Shown piece after piece: positions 27,225 to 35,960 of a DNA stretch of 64,000 nt. The stretch covers positions 1,364,001 through 1,428,000 of the forward strand of contig NZ_CP023000.1 in assembly GCF_002277895.1 (NCBI RefSeq), given 5' to 3'. This stretch comes from Rhizobium sp. 11515TR. Its GTDB lineage: Bacteria > Pseudomonadota > Alphaproteobacteria > Rhizobiales > Rhizobiaceae. Under the pieces are notes generated by a model. The model was not told the origin of the DNA. It saw only the letters and a program-made list of their open reading frames with translations, and made no database searches. A program made the translations under genes and the position numbers. How positions within the stretch are numbered: position 1 is the stretch's first letter; each line of letters begins with the position of its first letter.

Positions 27225-28535
27225 ATGTCTGAACCAACCATCGATACCGTCAGCAAATGGCGACCTTTTGCCGTCCTTATCCTGCTTTTCCTGTTCCAGA
27301 CGCTGAACTTCTTCGACAAGCTCGTCTTCGGCCTTTCCGCCGTGTCGATCATGAAGGACCTCGGCATTTCGCCACAGCAATTCGGCCTGATCGGCAGCAG
27401 TTTCTTTCTCCTGTTCTCGATTTCGGGCGTTCTTGTCGGCCTCTTCGTGATCGGCCGCGTCCCCGTCAAATGGATCCTTGTCATTCTGGCGGCAATCTGG
27501 TCGATCGCGCAGATCCCGATCTATTTTACCAGTTCGGTGACAGTTCTGGTCGCCTGCCGCATCCTGCTCGGCCTCGGCGAGGGACCTGGGCTGCCGACGG
27601 CATTGCACGCCTGCCATAACTGGTTCAGCCCGCAAAAGCGCAGCGTGCCGAGTGCCGTCGTGCTGCAGGGCATCAGCGTCGGCCTGCTCGCCGGCGGACC
27701 GATCTTGACCTATGTCATCGTCAATTACGGCTGGCGTTCGGGCTTTCTGTTCTGCGGGCTGATCGGCGTTGCCTGGATCATCGCCTGGCTGCTCATCGGC
27801 GGCGAAGGGCCGCATTCCGTCGCGGAAAATGAAAAGGCTCGCGCCGTAGTGGGAGAGACCCCGATCCCAGCCCGCAAGCTCTGGCTCGACCCCACCGTGA
27901 TCGGTGTCATCATCATGTCGACCATGTCTTACTGGATCGTCGGCATGTCCGCCACGTGGCTGCCGCCCTTCCTGCAGCAGGGCCTTGGCTATTCGCAGAG
28001 CGAAACCGGCTCGATTATTTCGGCCGTCTATATCTTTCAGTCGCCGTTGTTGCTGATCGGTTCATGGATCGCGCAGCGCATGCTTCAGAAGGGCGCCAGC
28101 AAACGCGCTTCCCTCGGTAGCGCTTCTGGCTATGCGCTTCTCGTCAGTGGATTGGCGTTGATCGCCTCGGTTCATGTTAGCGGTCCATTACAACTGGCGC
28201 TGATCGCGATCGCTTTTGCTGCTCCAAGTCTGACTACGATATACGGCCCGATCACGCTCGGTAGCGTCGCGCCGGCGGTCCAGCGCGGCCGGCTGATCGT
28301 CGTGATCTATTCGGCAAATGCGGTGTCCGCACTCGCATCCAACGCCGTCACCGGCATGATCGTGCAGGCAGCCGGACCCGACCATGTCGCCGCCGGCTAT
28401 GCAAATGCCATGCTGTTCACGGCCGCAATCCTCATCATCGGCGCAATTTCCGCCTTCGCACTGATCTTCCCGGATCGCACCATCGAGCGCTTCGGCAAGA
28501 TGACGCGCTTCACCGATCAAATGCAGCGGGTGTGA
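27225..28535 (+). CDS. MFS transporter (aromatic/organic acid uptake-like)
   Basis: Twelve-helix MFS carrier of 436 residues: FQTLNFFDKLVFGLSAVSIM in helix 1, GVLVGLFVIGRVPVKW in loop 2-3, GLGEGPGLPTALHACHNW in helix 4-5. This pattern fits the anion/cation symporter group used for aromatic and sugar acids. The ATG at 27225 follows GGGAGGA. Its position inside the catabolic cluster suggests uptake of the aromatic substrate. Confidence 0.9.
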   Translation: MSEPTIDTVSKWRPFAVLILLFLFQTLNFFDKLVFGLSAVSIMKDLGISPQQFGLIGSSFFLLFSISGVLVGLFVIGRVPVKWILVILAAIWSIAQIPIYFTSSVTVLVACRILLGLGEGPGLPTALHACHNWFSPQKRSVPSAVVLQGISVGLLAGGPILTYVIVNYGWRSGFLFCGLIGVAWIIAWLLIGGEGPHSVAENEKARAVVGETPIPARKLWLDPTVIGVIIMSTMSYWIVGMSATWLPPFLQQGLGYSQSETGSIISAVYIFQSPLLLIGSWIAQRMLQKGASKRASLGSASGYALLVSGLALIASVHVSGPLQLALIAIAFAAPSLTTIYGPITLGSVAPAVQRGRLIVVIYSANAVSALASNAVTGMIVQAAGPDHVAAGYANAMLFTAAILIIGAISAFALIFPDRTIERFGKMTRFTDQMQRV

Positions 28536-28577
28536 AAGCGCCCGCCACCTAGTCTGACCCCCACAGGAGCAAGAACC

Positions 28578-29426
28578 ATGAGACTGTCCACCGTCAAGAT
28601 CGCCAGCCGCACGACCTGGGGCGTCATAGAGGACGATCGCTTCCTCGATGCCGGCGCGGTTCTCGCATCGCGCTATGCCGATCTCAAATCGGCGGTAGCA
28701 GCCGGTTTTGCCGGGGTAGCCGAGGCTGCCGGTTCCGCTGCCGCCACGCCGCTCGGTGAAATCGAATGGCTGCCGGTCATTCCCAATCCCGACAAGATCC
28801 TCTGCGTTGGGCTGAACTATGAAATGCATCGCAAGGAGACGGGGCGTGCGGAGGTGGAAAACCCGACGATCTTTGCCCGCTACGCCAATAGCCAGACGGG
28901 CCATCTTGCCCCGATCGTGCGCCCGAGGGTCTCCACCGAGCTTGATTTCGAAGGCGAACTGGCGGTCATCATCGGCAAATCGGGCCGTTACATCACCCGC
29001 GATGAGGCCATGGGATACGTTGCCGGCTATGCCTGCTACAATGACGGCAGCGTGCGTGATTTCCAGCGTCATACGCATCAGTTCACGCCGGGCAAAAATT
29101 TCCCTGACACGGGCGCCTTCGGGCCTTGGATGATGACGCCGGATGAGCTCGGTCCTCTGCCTGATCTTCGCATTCAGACGCGTCTCAATGGGACGGTCGT
29201 GCAGGATGCGACCTTTGGCCAGATGATCTTCGATATCGCCCGGCAGATCGAATATTGCTCCAGCTTCACACGGCTGGAACCGGGCGACGTCATCGTCAGC
29301 GGCACACCAGGCGGGGTTGGTGCCAAGCGCCAGCCGCCGCTGTGGATGAAGCCGGAAGACATCGTGGAGGTAGAGATCGATAGGCTCGGCATTCTCAGCA
29401 ACCCGATCGTTGATGAAGTGCGTTAG
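28578..29426 (+). CDS. Fumarylacetoacetate hydrolase-family protein
   Basis: FAH-fold protein of 282 residues. The core GLNYEMHRKE, the metal ligands in FEGELAVIIG and GYACYNDGSVRDFQ, and the closing VSGTPGGVGAKR are typical of C-C hydrolases, decarboxylases or hydratases acting on 2-oxo-dienoates from meta-cleavage. It lies 42 bp after the MFS gene with CAGGAGC before the ATG. It likely performs a late step of the pathway. Confidence 0.9.
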   Translation: MRLSTVKIASRTTWGVIEDDRFLDAGAVLASRYADLKSAVAAGFAGVAEAAGSAAATPLGEIEWLPVIPNPDKILCVGLNYEMHRKETGRAEVENPTIFARYANSQTGHLAPIVRPRVSTELDFEGELAVIIGKSGRYITRDEAMGYVAGYACYNDGSVRDFQRHTHQFTPGKNFPDTGAFGPWMMTPDELGPLPDLRIQTRLNGTVVQDATFGQMIFDIARQIEYCSSFTRLEPGDVIVSGTPGGVGAKRQPPLWMKPEDIVEVEIDRLGILSNPIVDEVR

Positions 29427-29463
29427 CTTCGTGGCTGCGAATTGATAGCGACCGGCGGGCTTT

Positions 29464-29507
29464 AAGGGGCCGCCAAAGCACTTGAGGCGGCGCGGTTTGC
29501 GCCCCTT
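29464..29507. terminator. Possible hairpin at end of the aromatic cluster
   Basis: AAGGGGC (29464-29470) can pair with GCCCCTT (29501-29507). A competing inner hairpin pairs GCCGCC (29469-29474) with GGCGGC (29486-29491). Located between the FAH gene and the GH3 gene, it may end the catabolic transcript. Confidence 0.35.
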
Positions 29508-29549
29508 CACTTTGCCAGGATCGATTGAAATTCTTACGGGAGGAATGCC

Positions 29550-31517
29550 ATGAAACAGTTCATTGCCTTATGTGCGGCCGTATCGTTGATCGCTTCAACA
29601 GCTTTATCGCAGGAGCAGCCGGCGCTTTCGACCCGCATCGCCAAGACGCTGACCATTGACGGGCTTTCCTTCAAGGATCTCAATCGCAATGGCAAACTCG
29701 ATCCTTACGAGGACTGGCGCCTCCCGGCTGCCGAGCGGGCCGCCGATCTCGTCAAGCAGATGACGTTGGAGGAGAAAGCCGGCCTAATGATGCATGGTAC
29801 GGCTCCATCCGTCGGCCCCGGTTCCGGCATGGGGATCGGGACCGAATATGATCTGGCGCGCGCCAAGGAGATGATCGACGGGCGCAAGGTCGTGACCTTC
29901 ATAACGCGATTGGCGGGCGATGCCGCCCTATTGGCCGAGCAGAACAACAAGCTTCAGGAAATCGCGGAAGCTGGCCGACTTGGGATTCCGGCGACGATCA
30001 GCACCGATCCGCGCAACCACTTTCAGTTCGTGCTGGGTGCGAGCGTTGCGGCGGGCGGTTTCTCGAAATGGCCTGAAACCCTCGGGTTCGCGGCGATCGG
30101 CGATGCTGCACTCATGCGGCGCTTTGGCGATATTGCCCGCCAGGAATATCGCGCCGTTGGCATACAGGAAGCATTGTCTCCGCAAGTGGATCTTGCCAGC
30201 GAGCCGCGCTGGCCACGCACCAACGGTACGTTCGGTGAGGATGCGCAACTCGCCAAATCCATGGCGGAAGCCTATGTGGCCGGGTTTCAAAATGGCGAGA
30301 ACGGCATCAACAAGGACAGTGTCGTTGCCGTGGCCAAACACTGGGTCGGCTACGGTGCGGCAAAAGACGGTTACGACAGCCACAACGCCTATGGACGCCA
30401 CGCGACCTTTCCAGGTAATAATTTCGCAGAGCATCTCATTCCGTTTGAGGGAGCTTTCAAGGCGAAGGTCGGGGGCGTCATGCCGACATATTCGATCCTG
30501 GACGGCGTGACCCTTGACGGCAAGCCGCTGGAAGCGGTCGGGGCCGGATACAGCAAGCAGCTTCTGACCGACCTCCTGCGTGGAAAATATGGCTTCAACG
30601 GCGTCATCCTCAGTGATTGGCTCATCACCAACGACTGCAAGGGAACTTGCCTGGATGGCGAGAAGCCGGGTGTAAAGCCGACTTTGGACGAGGAAACCTT
30701 CGGCATGCCTTGGGGCGTGGAGGATATGAGCCGCGTCGACCGGTTCGCAAAGGCCGTCAATGCCGGTGTCGATCAGTTCGGCGGTGTCACCTCTTCCGAT
30801 CTTCTCGTTCAGGCGGTGAAGGAAGGAAAGATCAAAGAACAGCGCGTCGATCGATCTGCAACTCGTATTCTTGTCCAGAAATTCGAGCAGGGCCTTTTTG
30901 AAAATCCCTATGTCGACCCGCAAGAGGCGCGGGCAATCGTTGGCAATGTGGCATTTGCTGCGGAGGCAACCGTTGCTCAAAGCCGCGCCATGGTCTTGCT
31001 CGACAACGAGGCTGGCCTGCTGCCTGTGACGTCAGGCAAAAAGGTGTTCCTGTATGGCATCGATGCAAAAATCGTGTCGGCACGCGGCTTTACTGTGGTG
31101 GCGGACGCCAAGGATGCCGATTTTGCGGTGATGCGTCTTAGTGCGCCCTATCAGCAGCCGCATATGAACTATTTCTTCGGTTCCCGTCAGCAGGAAGGCG
31201 ATCTGGATTTCAAGGACGGTAATGCCGATTTCGAGACGTTCAAGGAAACGGCGAAGCAGGTTCCGACGATTGTCTCCATCTATCTGGCGCGTCCGGCAAT
31301 CCTCACCGGAATACGCGAGCATGCCGGTGCGATCCTCGCCAATTTCGGCGCAAGCGACGCAGCCTTGTTCGATGTGATCGAGGGCAAGCAGAAAGCTGAA
31401 GGTAGGCTGCCTTTCGAACTCCCTTCATCGATGGACGAGGTGCGCGCGCAGAAATCGGATATACCGCACGACACCCGCAATCCGCTCTACCCGATCGGTT
31501 ATCATATACGATACTGA
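29550..31517 (+). CDS. Exported glycoside hydrolase family 3 enzyme
   Basis: Glycosidase of 655 residues with a Sec signal (MKQFIALCAAVSLIASTALS, cleavage near ALS-QEQ), so periplasmic or secreted. A short FKDLNRNGKLDPYEDW segment (EF-hand/dockerin-like calcium site) follows the signal. The (beta/alpha)8 domain includes LSPQVDLASEPRWPR and the nucleophile region GVILSDWL. The C-terminal alpha/beta sandwich is shorter than in most beta-glucosidases. GGGAGG precedes the ATG. Likely cleaves glucosides or xylosides. It may release an aromatic aglycone for the upstream cluster, but that is speculative. Confidence 0.88.
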   Translation: MKQFIALCAAVSLIASTALSQEQPALSTRIAKTLTIDGLSFKDLNRNGKLDPYEDWRLPAAERAADLVKQMTLEEKAGLMMHGTAPSVGPGSGMGIGTEYDLARAKEMIDGRKVVTFITRLAGDAALLAEQNNKLQEIAEAGRLGIPATISTDPRNHFQFVLGASVAAGGFSKWPETLGFAAIGDAALMRRFGDIARQEYRAVGIQEALSPQVDLASEPRWPRTNGTFGEDAQLAKSMAEAYVAGFQNGENGINKDSVVAVAKHWVGYGAAKDGYDSHNAYGRHATFPGNNFAEHLIPFEGAFKAKVGGVMPTYSILDGVTLDGKPLEAVGAGYSKQLLTDLLRGKYGFNGVILSDWLITNDCKGTCLDGEKPGVKPTLDEETFGMPWGVEDMSRVDRFAKAVNAGVDQFGGVTSSDLLVQAVKEGKIKEQRVDRSATRILVQKFEQGLFENPYVDPQEARAIVGNVAFAAEATVAQSRAMVLLDNEAGLLPVTSGKKVFLYGIDAKIVSARGFTVVADAKDADFAVMRLSAPYQQPHMNYFFGSRQQEGDLDFKDGNADFETFKETAKQVPTIVSIYLARPAILTGIREHAGAILANFGASDAALFDVIEGKQKAEGRLPFELPSSMDEVRAQKSDIPHDTRNPLYPIGYHIRY

Positions 31518-31819
31518 CCCATTATTTTCATTCATCGAAGCTAGGGTTCAAGCGGCGCGCAGCCTAGGGGACGAGGATGTGGGCAATCTGGTCGATCGCC
31601 CGTCAAGACCTCGCTTTCCGATCAAGCTTCGGAAGTCGCCGCACTTACCGGCGCCTGAACAGTCGTTTGAAGCGCATCCTGGCAGCGTATGTGCCTGTCA
31701 GGATCGTCAACGGTGACGAAGGGTCGTGCTATATCGGCTATGATGGAAAGGTGAACTGATTTTCCAGCTTTAGCAATCGGATATCACGAACCTCTAGAAG
31801 GTGTGTGACTGATTGGAGG
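31518..31819. other. Gap with no supported gene
   Basis: Between the GH3 gene and the transposase remnant I see no supported coding region. A 60-codon open frame at 31577-31759 has no ribosome site or recognisable motif. If an IS3 orfB had followed the orfA it should lie here, and it does not. Confidence 0.4.
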
Positions 31820-32098
31820 TTAGTTTCGCCCATTCGATGTCTTCGCCAGCATCTCGCTCAGCGTTGCCGCCGAGAGCATGGCTTCGGCTAAAAGTTTCTT
31901 GAGCTTCTGGTTTTCTTCCATCAGTGCTCTCATTCTTTTGGAATCGAGACCGGCATTTCCGAAATGAAGGGATTGCCATCGATAGAAGGTCGGCTCGCTG
32001 ATGCCGTGCTTGTGGCAAACATCGGCAACCGTCACCCCAGCCTGGTGCTCTTTCAGTATGCCGGTAATTTGGTCGTCATCGAATTTTCTCTTGCCCAT
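31820..32098 (-). pseudogene. IS3-family transposase OrfA without OrfB
   Basis: Protein of 92 residues: helix-turn-helix ITGILKEHQAGVTVADVCHKHGISEPTFYRW followed by a leucine-zipper-like MEENQKLKKLLAEAM, the standard IS3-group OrfA. The integrase half (OrfB, DDE domain) is absent downstream and no terminal inverted repeats were found. The ATG at 32098 lies only 8 bp after the adaptor gene stop, leaving no room for an IS end, so this is a rearranged remnant. Confidence 0.8.
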
Positions 32099-32105
32099 CA
32101 CCGCT

Positions 32106-33551
32106 TCAGTCCTCACGAAATGCTCTGTGGAAACTGTCGATAAGTGGTCTGATGGCATAGAACGCCACGCTGCTTTTGCCCGTTTCGATCAGTGTCTGTA
32201 CGGGCATACCTGCGACCAGTTCGACATCTTTCATTTTCGCCAACCGCTCGTCCGTCACTCGGATCGTCGCGGCGAAGTATGGCAGACCGCTCTGCGCGTC
32301 GGTGAGACGGTCGGCCGATACATACTCGACCCGGCCTTTCAGCAATGGAACGCGCCGCTGATTGTATGGAAGGAGGTGAACCTGCGCCTCAAGCCCCGCA
32401 CGGACGAGATTGATGTCTTCCGGTCTGACGTGGGCGGACACGATGAGGCGATCGCTGCGCGGCACAAGATCGACGAGCGGCTCGCCCGCGCCGATCACTC
32501 CGCCGGCTGTATGGACGCGCAGGTTCATGATTGTTCCATCTTCGGGGGCACGGATATCGGTCCTTGAAAGCTGGTCGTCGATCGCCCATAAGCGCTCGCG
32601 CAACTGCATGATCTGACTTTCCGTGTCGCGCATGCCTTGCGCGACTTCGCTCAGCCGGTCGCTTTCAAGCTTTGCGAGATCGGCCTGTGCCTCGCTGATC
32701 ACCTGGTAGGCGCGCGAAATCTGCGCCTCCACCTGACCCCGCTGGCCGGCAAGGTCTGCTTTTTCCCGCTGAAGATTGAGAACAGTATTTTTTCGTTCCA
32801 ATCCCTTGGCGTTGAGGGCCGTAACCTGATCCAGCTCCTGTTGCGAGATTGCCGCCCTGTCGGTTAGTGCTGCCTTCTGCGCGCCAAGCCCTACGATTTC
32901 CTGCCGCACCTGAGCGATCTTCTCGTTGGTGATGCCAACTTCCGCCTGCATGACCTGACGACGCGCTTCGAAGATTTTCCGTTGCCCAGTCAGAATCGCG
33001 CCGACTGAGGGATCTCTGTCCATTGCCGACCTGAGGTTCTGCGGAAAGGCGATATGGTCGGCGTCCGTCTGCTCGGCAAGCAGGCGGGCGCGGTTTGCTT
33101 CGGCGTCCCAAAGTTGCCCTTGAATATTGTCGCGCTCCGAGCGGGACTTCGTATCGTCGAGTTCTATCACGACTTGTCCTGCCGTGACGGCATCGCCGTT
33201 TTTGACGAGTATCCGTCGCACGATGCCGCCTTCCAGGTGCTGAATGGTTTTGCGGCTGGACTCTGGTTCGATGACGCCCGATGCAACTGCTGCGCTTTTC
33301 AGCGGCGCCAGGACCGACCAGATTCCCAATCCGACTATGAAGACTCCGATCAGCAGGTTCCCCGTCCATATAACGCCCCTGAGCCCCGGCATGGGCGAAG
33401 GGGGGGCGGGTCCGCGCTGTTTCGTCCCGAGCACCGGCGCGTAGGCCGCCGGTTGCTTGGCTGTCGCCATCGATCGTTCAGCAAAGCGCCGGCTCGCTCT
33501 CGACGAATTTGAAAATCTCGCCAGCGTTGCGTCCAGTTGAACAAGGGTCAT
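32106..33551 (-). CDS. Type I secretion membrane-fusion protein (HlyD/PrsE-like)
   Basis: Adaptor of 481 residues. A cytosolic N-terminus of about 60 residues precedes one TM segment (WTGNLLIGVFIVGLGIWSVL) and the HlyD motif APLKSAAVASGVI. A long coiled-coil hairpin (about 130-320) and the closing lipoyl/beta domain (DLVPRSDRLIVSAHV) follow. The C-terminus ends FHRAFRED as in PrsE/AprE-type proteins, so it is intact. The ATG at 33551 lies 13 bp after the ABC gene stop. It forms the periplasmic tunnel with the ABC protein and an outer-membrane TolC encoded elsewhere. Confidence 0.9.
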   Translation of the reverse strand: MTLVQLDATLARFSNSSRASRRFAERSMATAKQPAAYAPVLGTKQRGPAPPSPMPGLRGVIWTGNLLIGVFIVGLGIWSVLAPLKSAAVASGVIEPESSRKTIQHLEGGIVRRILVKNGDAVTAGQVVIELDDTKSRSERDNIQGQLWDAEANRARLLAEQTDADHIAFPQNLRSAMDRDPSVGAILTGQRKIFEARRQVMQAEVGITNEKIAQVRQEIVGLGAQKAALTDRAAISQQELDQVTALNAKGLERKNTVLNLQREKADLAGQRGQVEAQISRAYQVISEAQADLAKLESDRLSEVAQGMRDTESQIMQLRERLWAIDDQLSRTDIRAPEDGTIMNLRVHTAGGVIGAGEPLVDLVPRSDRLIVSAHVRPEDINLVRAGLEAQVHLLPYNQRRVPLLKGRVEYVSADRLTDAQSGLPYFAATIRVTDERLAKMKDVELVAGMPVQTLIETGKSSVAFYAIRPLIDSFHRAFRED

Positions 33552-33564
33552 GTCCCAGTCCCCT

Positions 33565-35280
33565 CTACGTTCCCGTTCGCGATGGCGGTTGAAGATAGGT
33601 TTCATAAATCCGCTCGCTGTCGCCGAAGGCAGCCACCGTCCCGTTGCGCATAATGGCGATCTTGTTGGTAACTGGCAGGATACCCATGCGGTGAGTTATG
33701 ATAACAACAGTCATGCCTCTGGATTTCATGCGTTCAATTGCCTTGTGCAGCATGCGCTCGCCCTCGTAGTCCAGGCTGGAGTTCGGATCATCGAGAACGA
33801 TGAGGGACGGATTTCCATAGGCGGCCCGTGCCAGCCCCAGCTGTTGGCGCTGAGCGCGAAGGAGCAGGCTTCCACCTTCGCCGATATCGGTCTCGTAGCC
33901 CTTCGGCAGCCGCATGATCGCCTCGTGCAATCCAACCAGCTTCGCGGCATCGATCGCTTTGGCGGGATCTTCTCCATCCAGCCGGCCGATCACATCCTTG
34001 ATTGCTCCGCCGAAGAGCTCGATGTCCTGCGGCAGATATCCGACGTGGCGGGTCCCTCCGCAAAGGCGCAGAGCCGAAATGTCTACCCCGCCGAGAAGAG
34101 CGCACCCGCTTGTTGCTTGCACAACGCCCGCTATGACGCGGCCTAGCGTCGATTTTCCCGATCCCGAAGGGCCGATGAGGGCGATGCAATCGCCAGGCGC
34201 CAGGCGCAACGTGATACCAGTTAGTATCTGCCTGTTGGCGAACGGCTGAATATAACCGACGTTATCGAGAACAAGGCCATTGGGTTCCGGTTGCGGCACT
34301 GTCCGGGCATCGCGTTCCGACGCAACCGCGATCAGCATTCGGTTCAGGCGATTGAAGGCATTGCGAGCAAACATTAAGGAGCGCCAGGCGCCTATTGCGC
34401 CCTCGATCGGTGCGAGCCCGCGCCCGAGCAGCAGACTCGCAACGAAGATGATACCGGGGCTGCTGTTGCTCGCGAGCACCAGCCATGTGGCAGACCCCAT
34501 CAACAGGATCTGCGCGAGTGTCCGGATCGATTTGGAAAAACCAAGAATGATCTCCGTCCGACGCATCGCGATGTCCTGCGCCCTTCTTGCCATTTCCGCA
34601 TCGCGATAGACCAGCAGCGCTGCACCATACTCCATGCCCATTGCCCGGATCACCTCGATGTTCTTGAGGGCGTTCGCGAATCGCAGATAGCTCCTCGAAA
34701 GGGCAAGATTGGCGCGGGCAAGCGGTTCTCGCGTCGCCAGTTCCGTGAGGAATGCAAACAGCAGAAGCGCTAATGCGCTCAGAAGACCGATCGCCCCAAG
34801 CAGCGGATGAACAAGAAAGAGCAGGAGCAGGAAGACCGGCGCCCAGGGGACGTCAAAAAACAGGGAACTTGCTGGGGAATCGAGAAATTGACGTAGGGTG
34901 GCCAGGTCCCGGAAGCATTCCGTGGCGGCTCCTGCATCGGCGCGTGCAGCATATTCGAATGATGCAGTAAGCACCATGGGCCGTAGCCTGTGATCCAGCC
35001 AGCTGCCGATGCGCGAAAGAGCTGCCCGGCGCACGATATCCAGCGTTGCGCCGACCACCACAGCGACGGCGATGATCATTGTCAGCATCAAAAGCGTGTC
35101 GACGCTGCGGCTCGACAAGACCCTATCGTAGATTTGCAGGAGATAGACGGAAGGCGCTAGAAGGAAGAGATTGTAGCCACAGCTATAGAGGAAAACCAAC
35201 CCCAAGGCTCCAGTGCAAGCCCGGAGCGCAACGACGAGCTGTGTCTGTGGGCGCGATGGCGTTACAGAAAGCGTTGCCAT
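33565..35280 (-). CDS. Type I secretion ABC transporter with degenerate signature motif
   Basis: ABC exporter of 571 residues (PrtD/PrsD class, no C39 peptidase domain) with an N-terminal membrane domain of about six helices and a C-terminal ATPase. Walker A GPSGSGKST (370-378) and the H-loop His (530) are intact. The signature that is normally LSGGQRQ reads LLRAQRQ (473-479), and the Walker B catalytic Glu is Asp (D498 in VLDDPNSSLD). ATP turnover may therefore be slow or altered. The ATG at 35280 was chosen because upstream codons encode no conserved sequence. It presumably exports the adjacent glycine-rich proteins. Confidence 0.88.
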   Translation of the reverse strand: MATLSVTPSRPQTQLVVALRACTGALGLVFLYSCGYNLFLLAPSVYLLQIYDRVLSSRSVDTLLMLTMIIAVAVVVGATLDIVRRAALSRIGSWLDHRLRPMVLTASFEYAARADAGAATECFRDLATLRQFLDSPASSLFFDVPWAPVFLLLLFLVHPLLGAIGLLSALALLLFAFLTELATREPLARANLALSRSYLRFANALKNIEVIRAMGMEYGAALLVYRDAEMARRAQDIAMRRTEIILGFSKSIRTLAQILLMGSATWLVLASNSSPGIIFVASLLLGRGLAPIEGAIGAWRSLMFARNAFNRLNRMLIAVASERDARTVPQPEPNGLVLDNVGYIQPFANRQILTGITLRLAPGDCIALIGPSGSGKSTLGRVIAGVVQATSGCALLGGVDISALRLCGGTRHVGYLPQDIELFGGAIKDVIGRLDGEDPAKAIDAAKLVGLHEAIMRLPKGYETDIGEGGSLLLRAQRQQLGLARAAYGNPSLIVLDDPNSSLDYEGERMLHKAIERMKSRGMTVVIITHRMGILPVTNKIAIMRNGTVAAFGDSERIYETYLQPPSRTGT

Positions 35281-35342
35281 TATCCGATCTCGCTCCGCGT
35301 GAGACTGACAAGACGAGGCTGCCGATGGGTTCCGCAACCTAT

Positions 35343-35372
35343 GAGGGTCGCCAGCCCAAGTCGGCGACCCTC
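35343..35372. terminator. Hairpin between secreted protein gene and transporter genes
   Basis: GAGGGTCGCC (35343-35352) and GGCGACCCTC (35363-35372) form a perfect 10-bp stem with a 10-base loop, between the stop of the glycine-rich protein and the start of the ABC gene. No T-tract is present. An attenuator here would give more cargo than transporter, as in classic hemolysin operons; that role is inferred. Confidence 0.5.
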
Positions 35373-35384
35373 TGGGTTTGGGGT

Positions 35385-35960
35385 TCATGAGCCAAGATGG
35401 CTGAGATCGATATGGCCGAAGTCGTTCGTGAAATGATCGAGAGCATTGTTCACTGTCGTCGTTGAGGGGTCCGTGTGAACGAGCGCTGCCGAGATGTCGC
35501 CGCCGCGAGCCAAGTTGCCGTTGCCGCCGTTGCCGCCGACGCCAGCGAGGATGGTGGCATGTTGATCAGCCAGAAGCTGAGTATATTGCGTCGCCGTTGT
35601 GTCCGCGCTTACCGCTGCCGTGTCACCGCCGCTTACGCTTCCCTGGCTGCCGTTGGAGTGCGAATCGCCGCCGGCGCCTCCCGCGCCGCTATTCGTGACC
35701 GCAGCCAGGAAGCCATTCTGGGCTTGAGCAAATCCACCAGGTCCGCCGCTGCCGGCAGTCCAATCTGCCATCTGCCCCACGTGATCGCCGTTGTGCAGAT
35801 CGATGGATGCCCCGCCGACCGTTTGCACATTGGCGACATACGCAACTGGATTGTAGTCAATATTGCCATGGCTGTTGCCATCACCGCCGTTGCCGGCACT
35901 CGCGTCGCCGGCAACCGGGTCACTGAAATGGATCGTGTCAGATATTTGTGGGATAGGCAT
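35385..35960 (-). CDS. Glycine-rich acidic protein, probable type I secretion cargo
   Basis: Protein of 191 residues with no Cys, no Lys and a single Arg; rich in Gly, Asn, Ala, Asp, Ser. Half-repeats such as AGNGGDGNSHGN and LADQHATILAGVGGNGGNGN match the consensus of the tandem-repeat protein at 36461. No Sec signal. The C-terminus (HFTNDFGHIDLSHLGS) is acidic-amphipathic, as in type I cargo. RTX nonapeptides (GGxGxDxUx) are absent. AGGAGG precedes the ATG. First gene of the unit leading into the ABC and adaptor genes. Function unknown; a surface or matrix protein is plausible. Confidence 0.75.
   Translation of the reverse strand: MPIPQISDTIHFSDPVAGDASAGNGGDGNSHGNIDYNPVAYVANVQTVGGASIDLHNGDHVGQMADWTAGSGGPGGFAQAQNGFLAAVTNSGAGGAGGDSHSNGSQGSVSGGDTAAVSADTTATQYTQLLADQHATILAGVGGNGGNGNLARGGDISAALVHTDPSTTTVNNALDHFTNDFGHIDLSHLGS

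Noticed and set aside
28188..29510. 440-codon open frame on the minus strand
   Set aside because: Antisense to the FAH gene and the end of the MFS gene; no family motifs and no ribosome site.
29928..30980. 350-codon open frame on the minus strand
   Set aside because: Antisense to the GH3 enzyme, which has a signal peptide and catalytic motifs.
31577..31759. 60-codon frame after the GH3 gene
   Set aside because: No ribosome site, no family resemblance, Arg-rich composition typical of chance frames.
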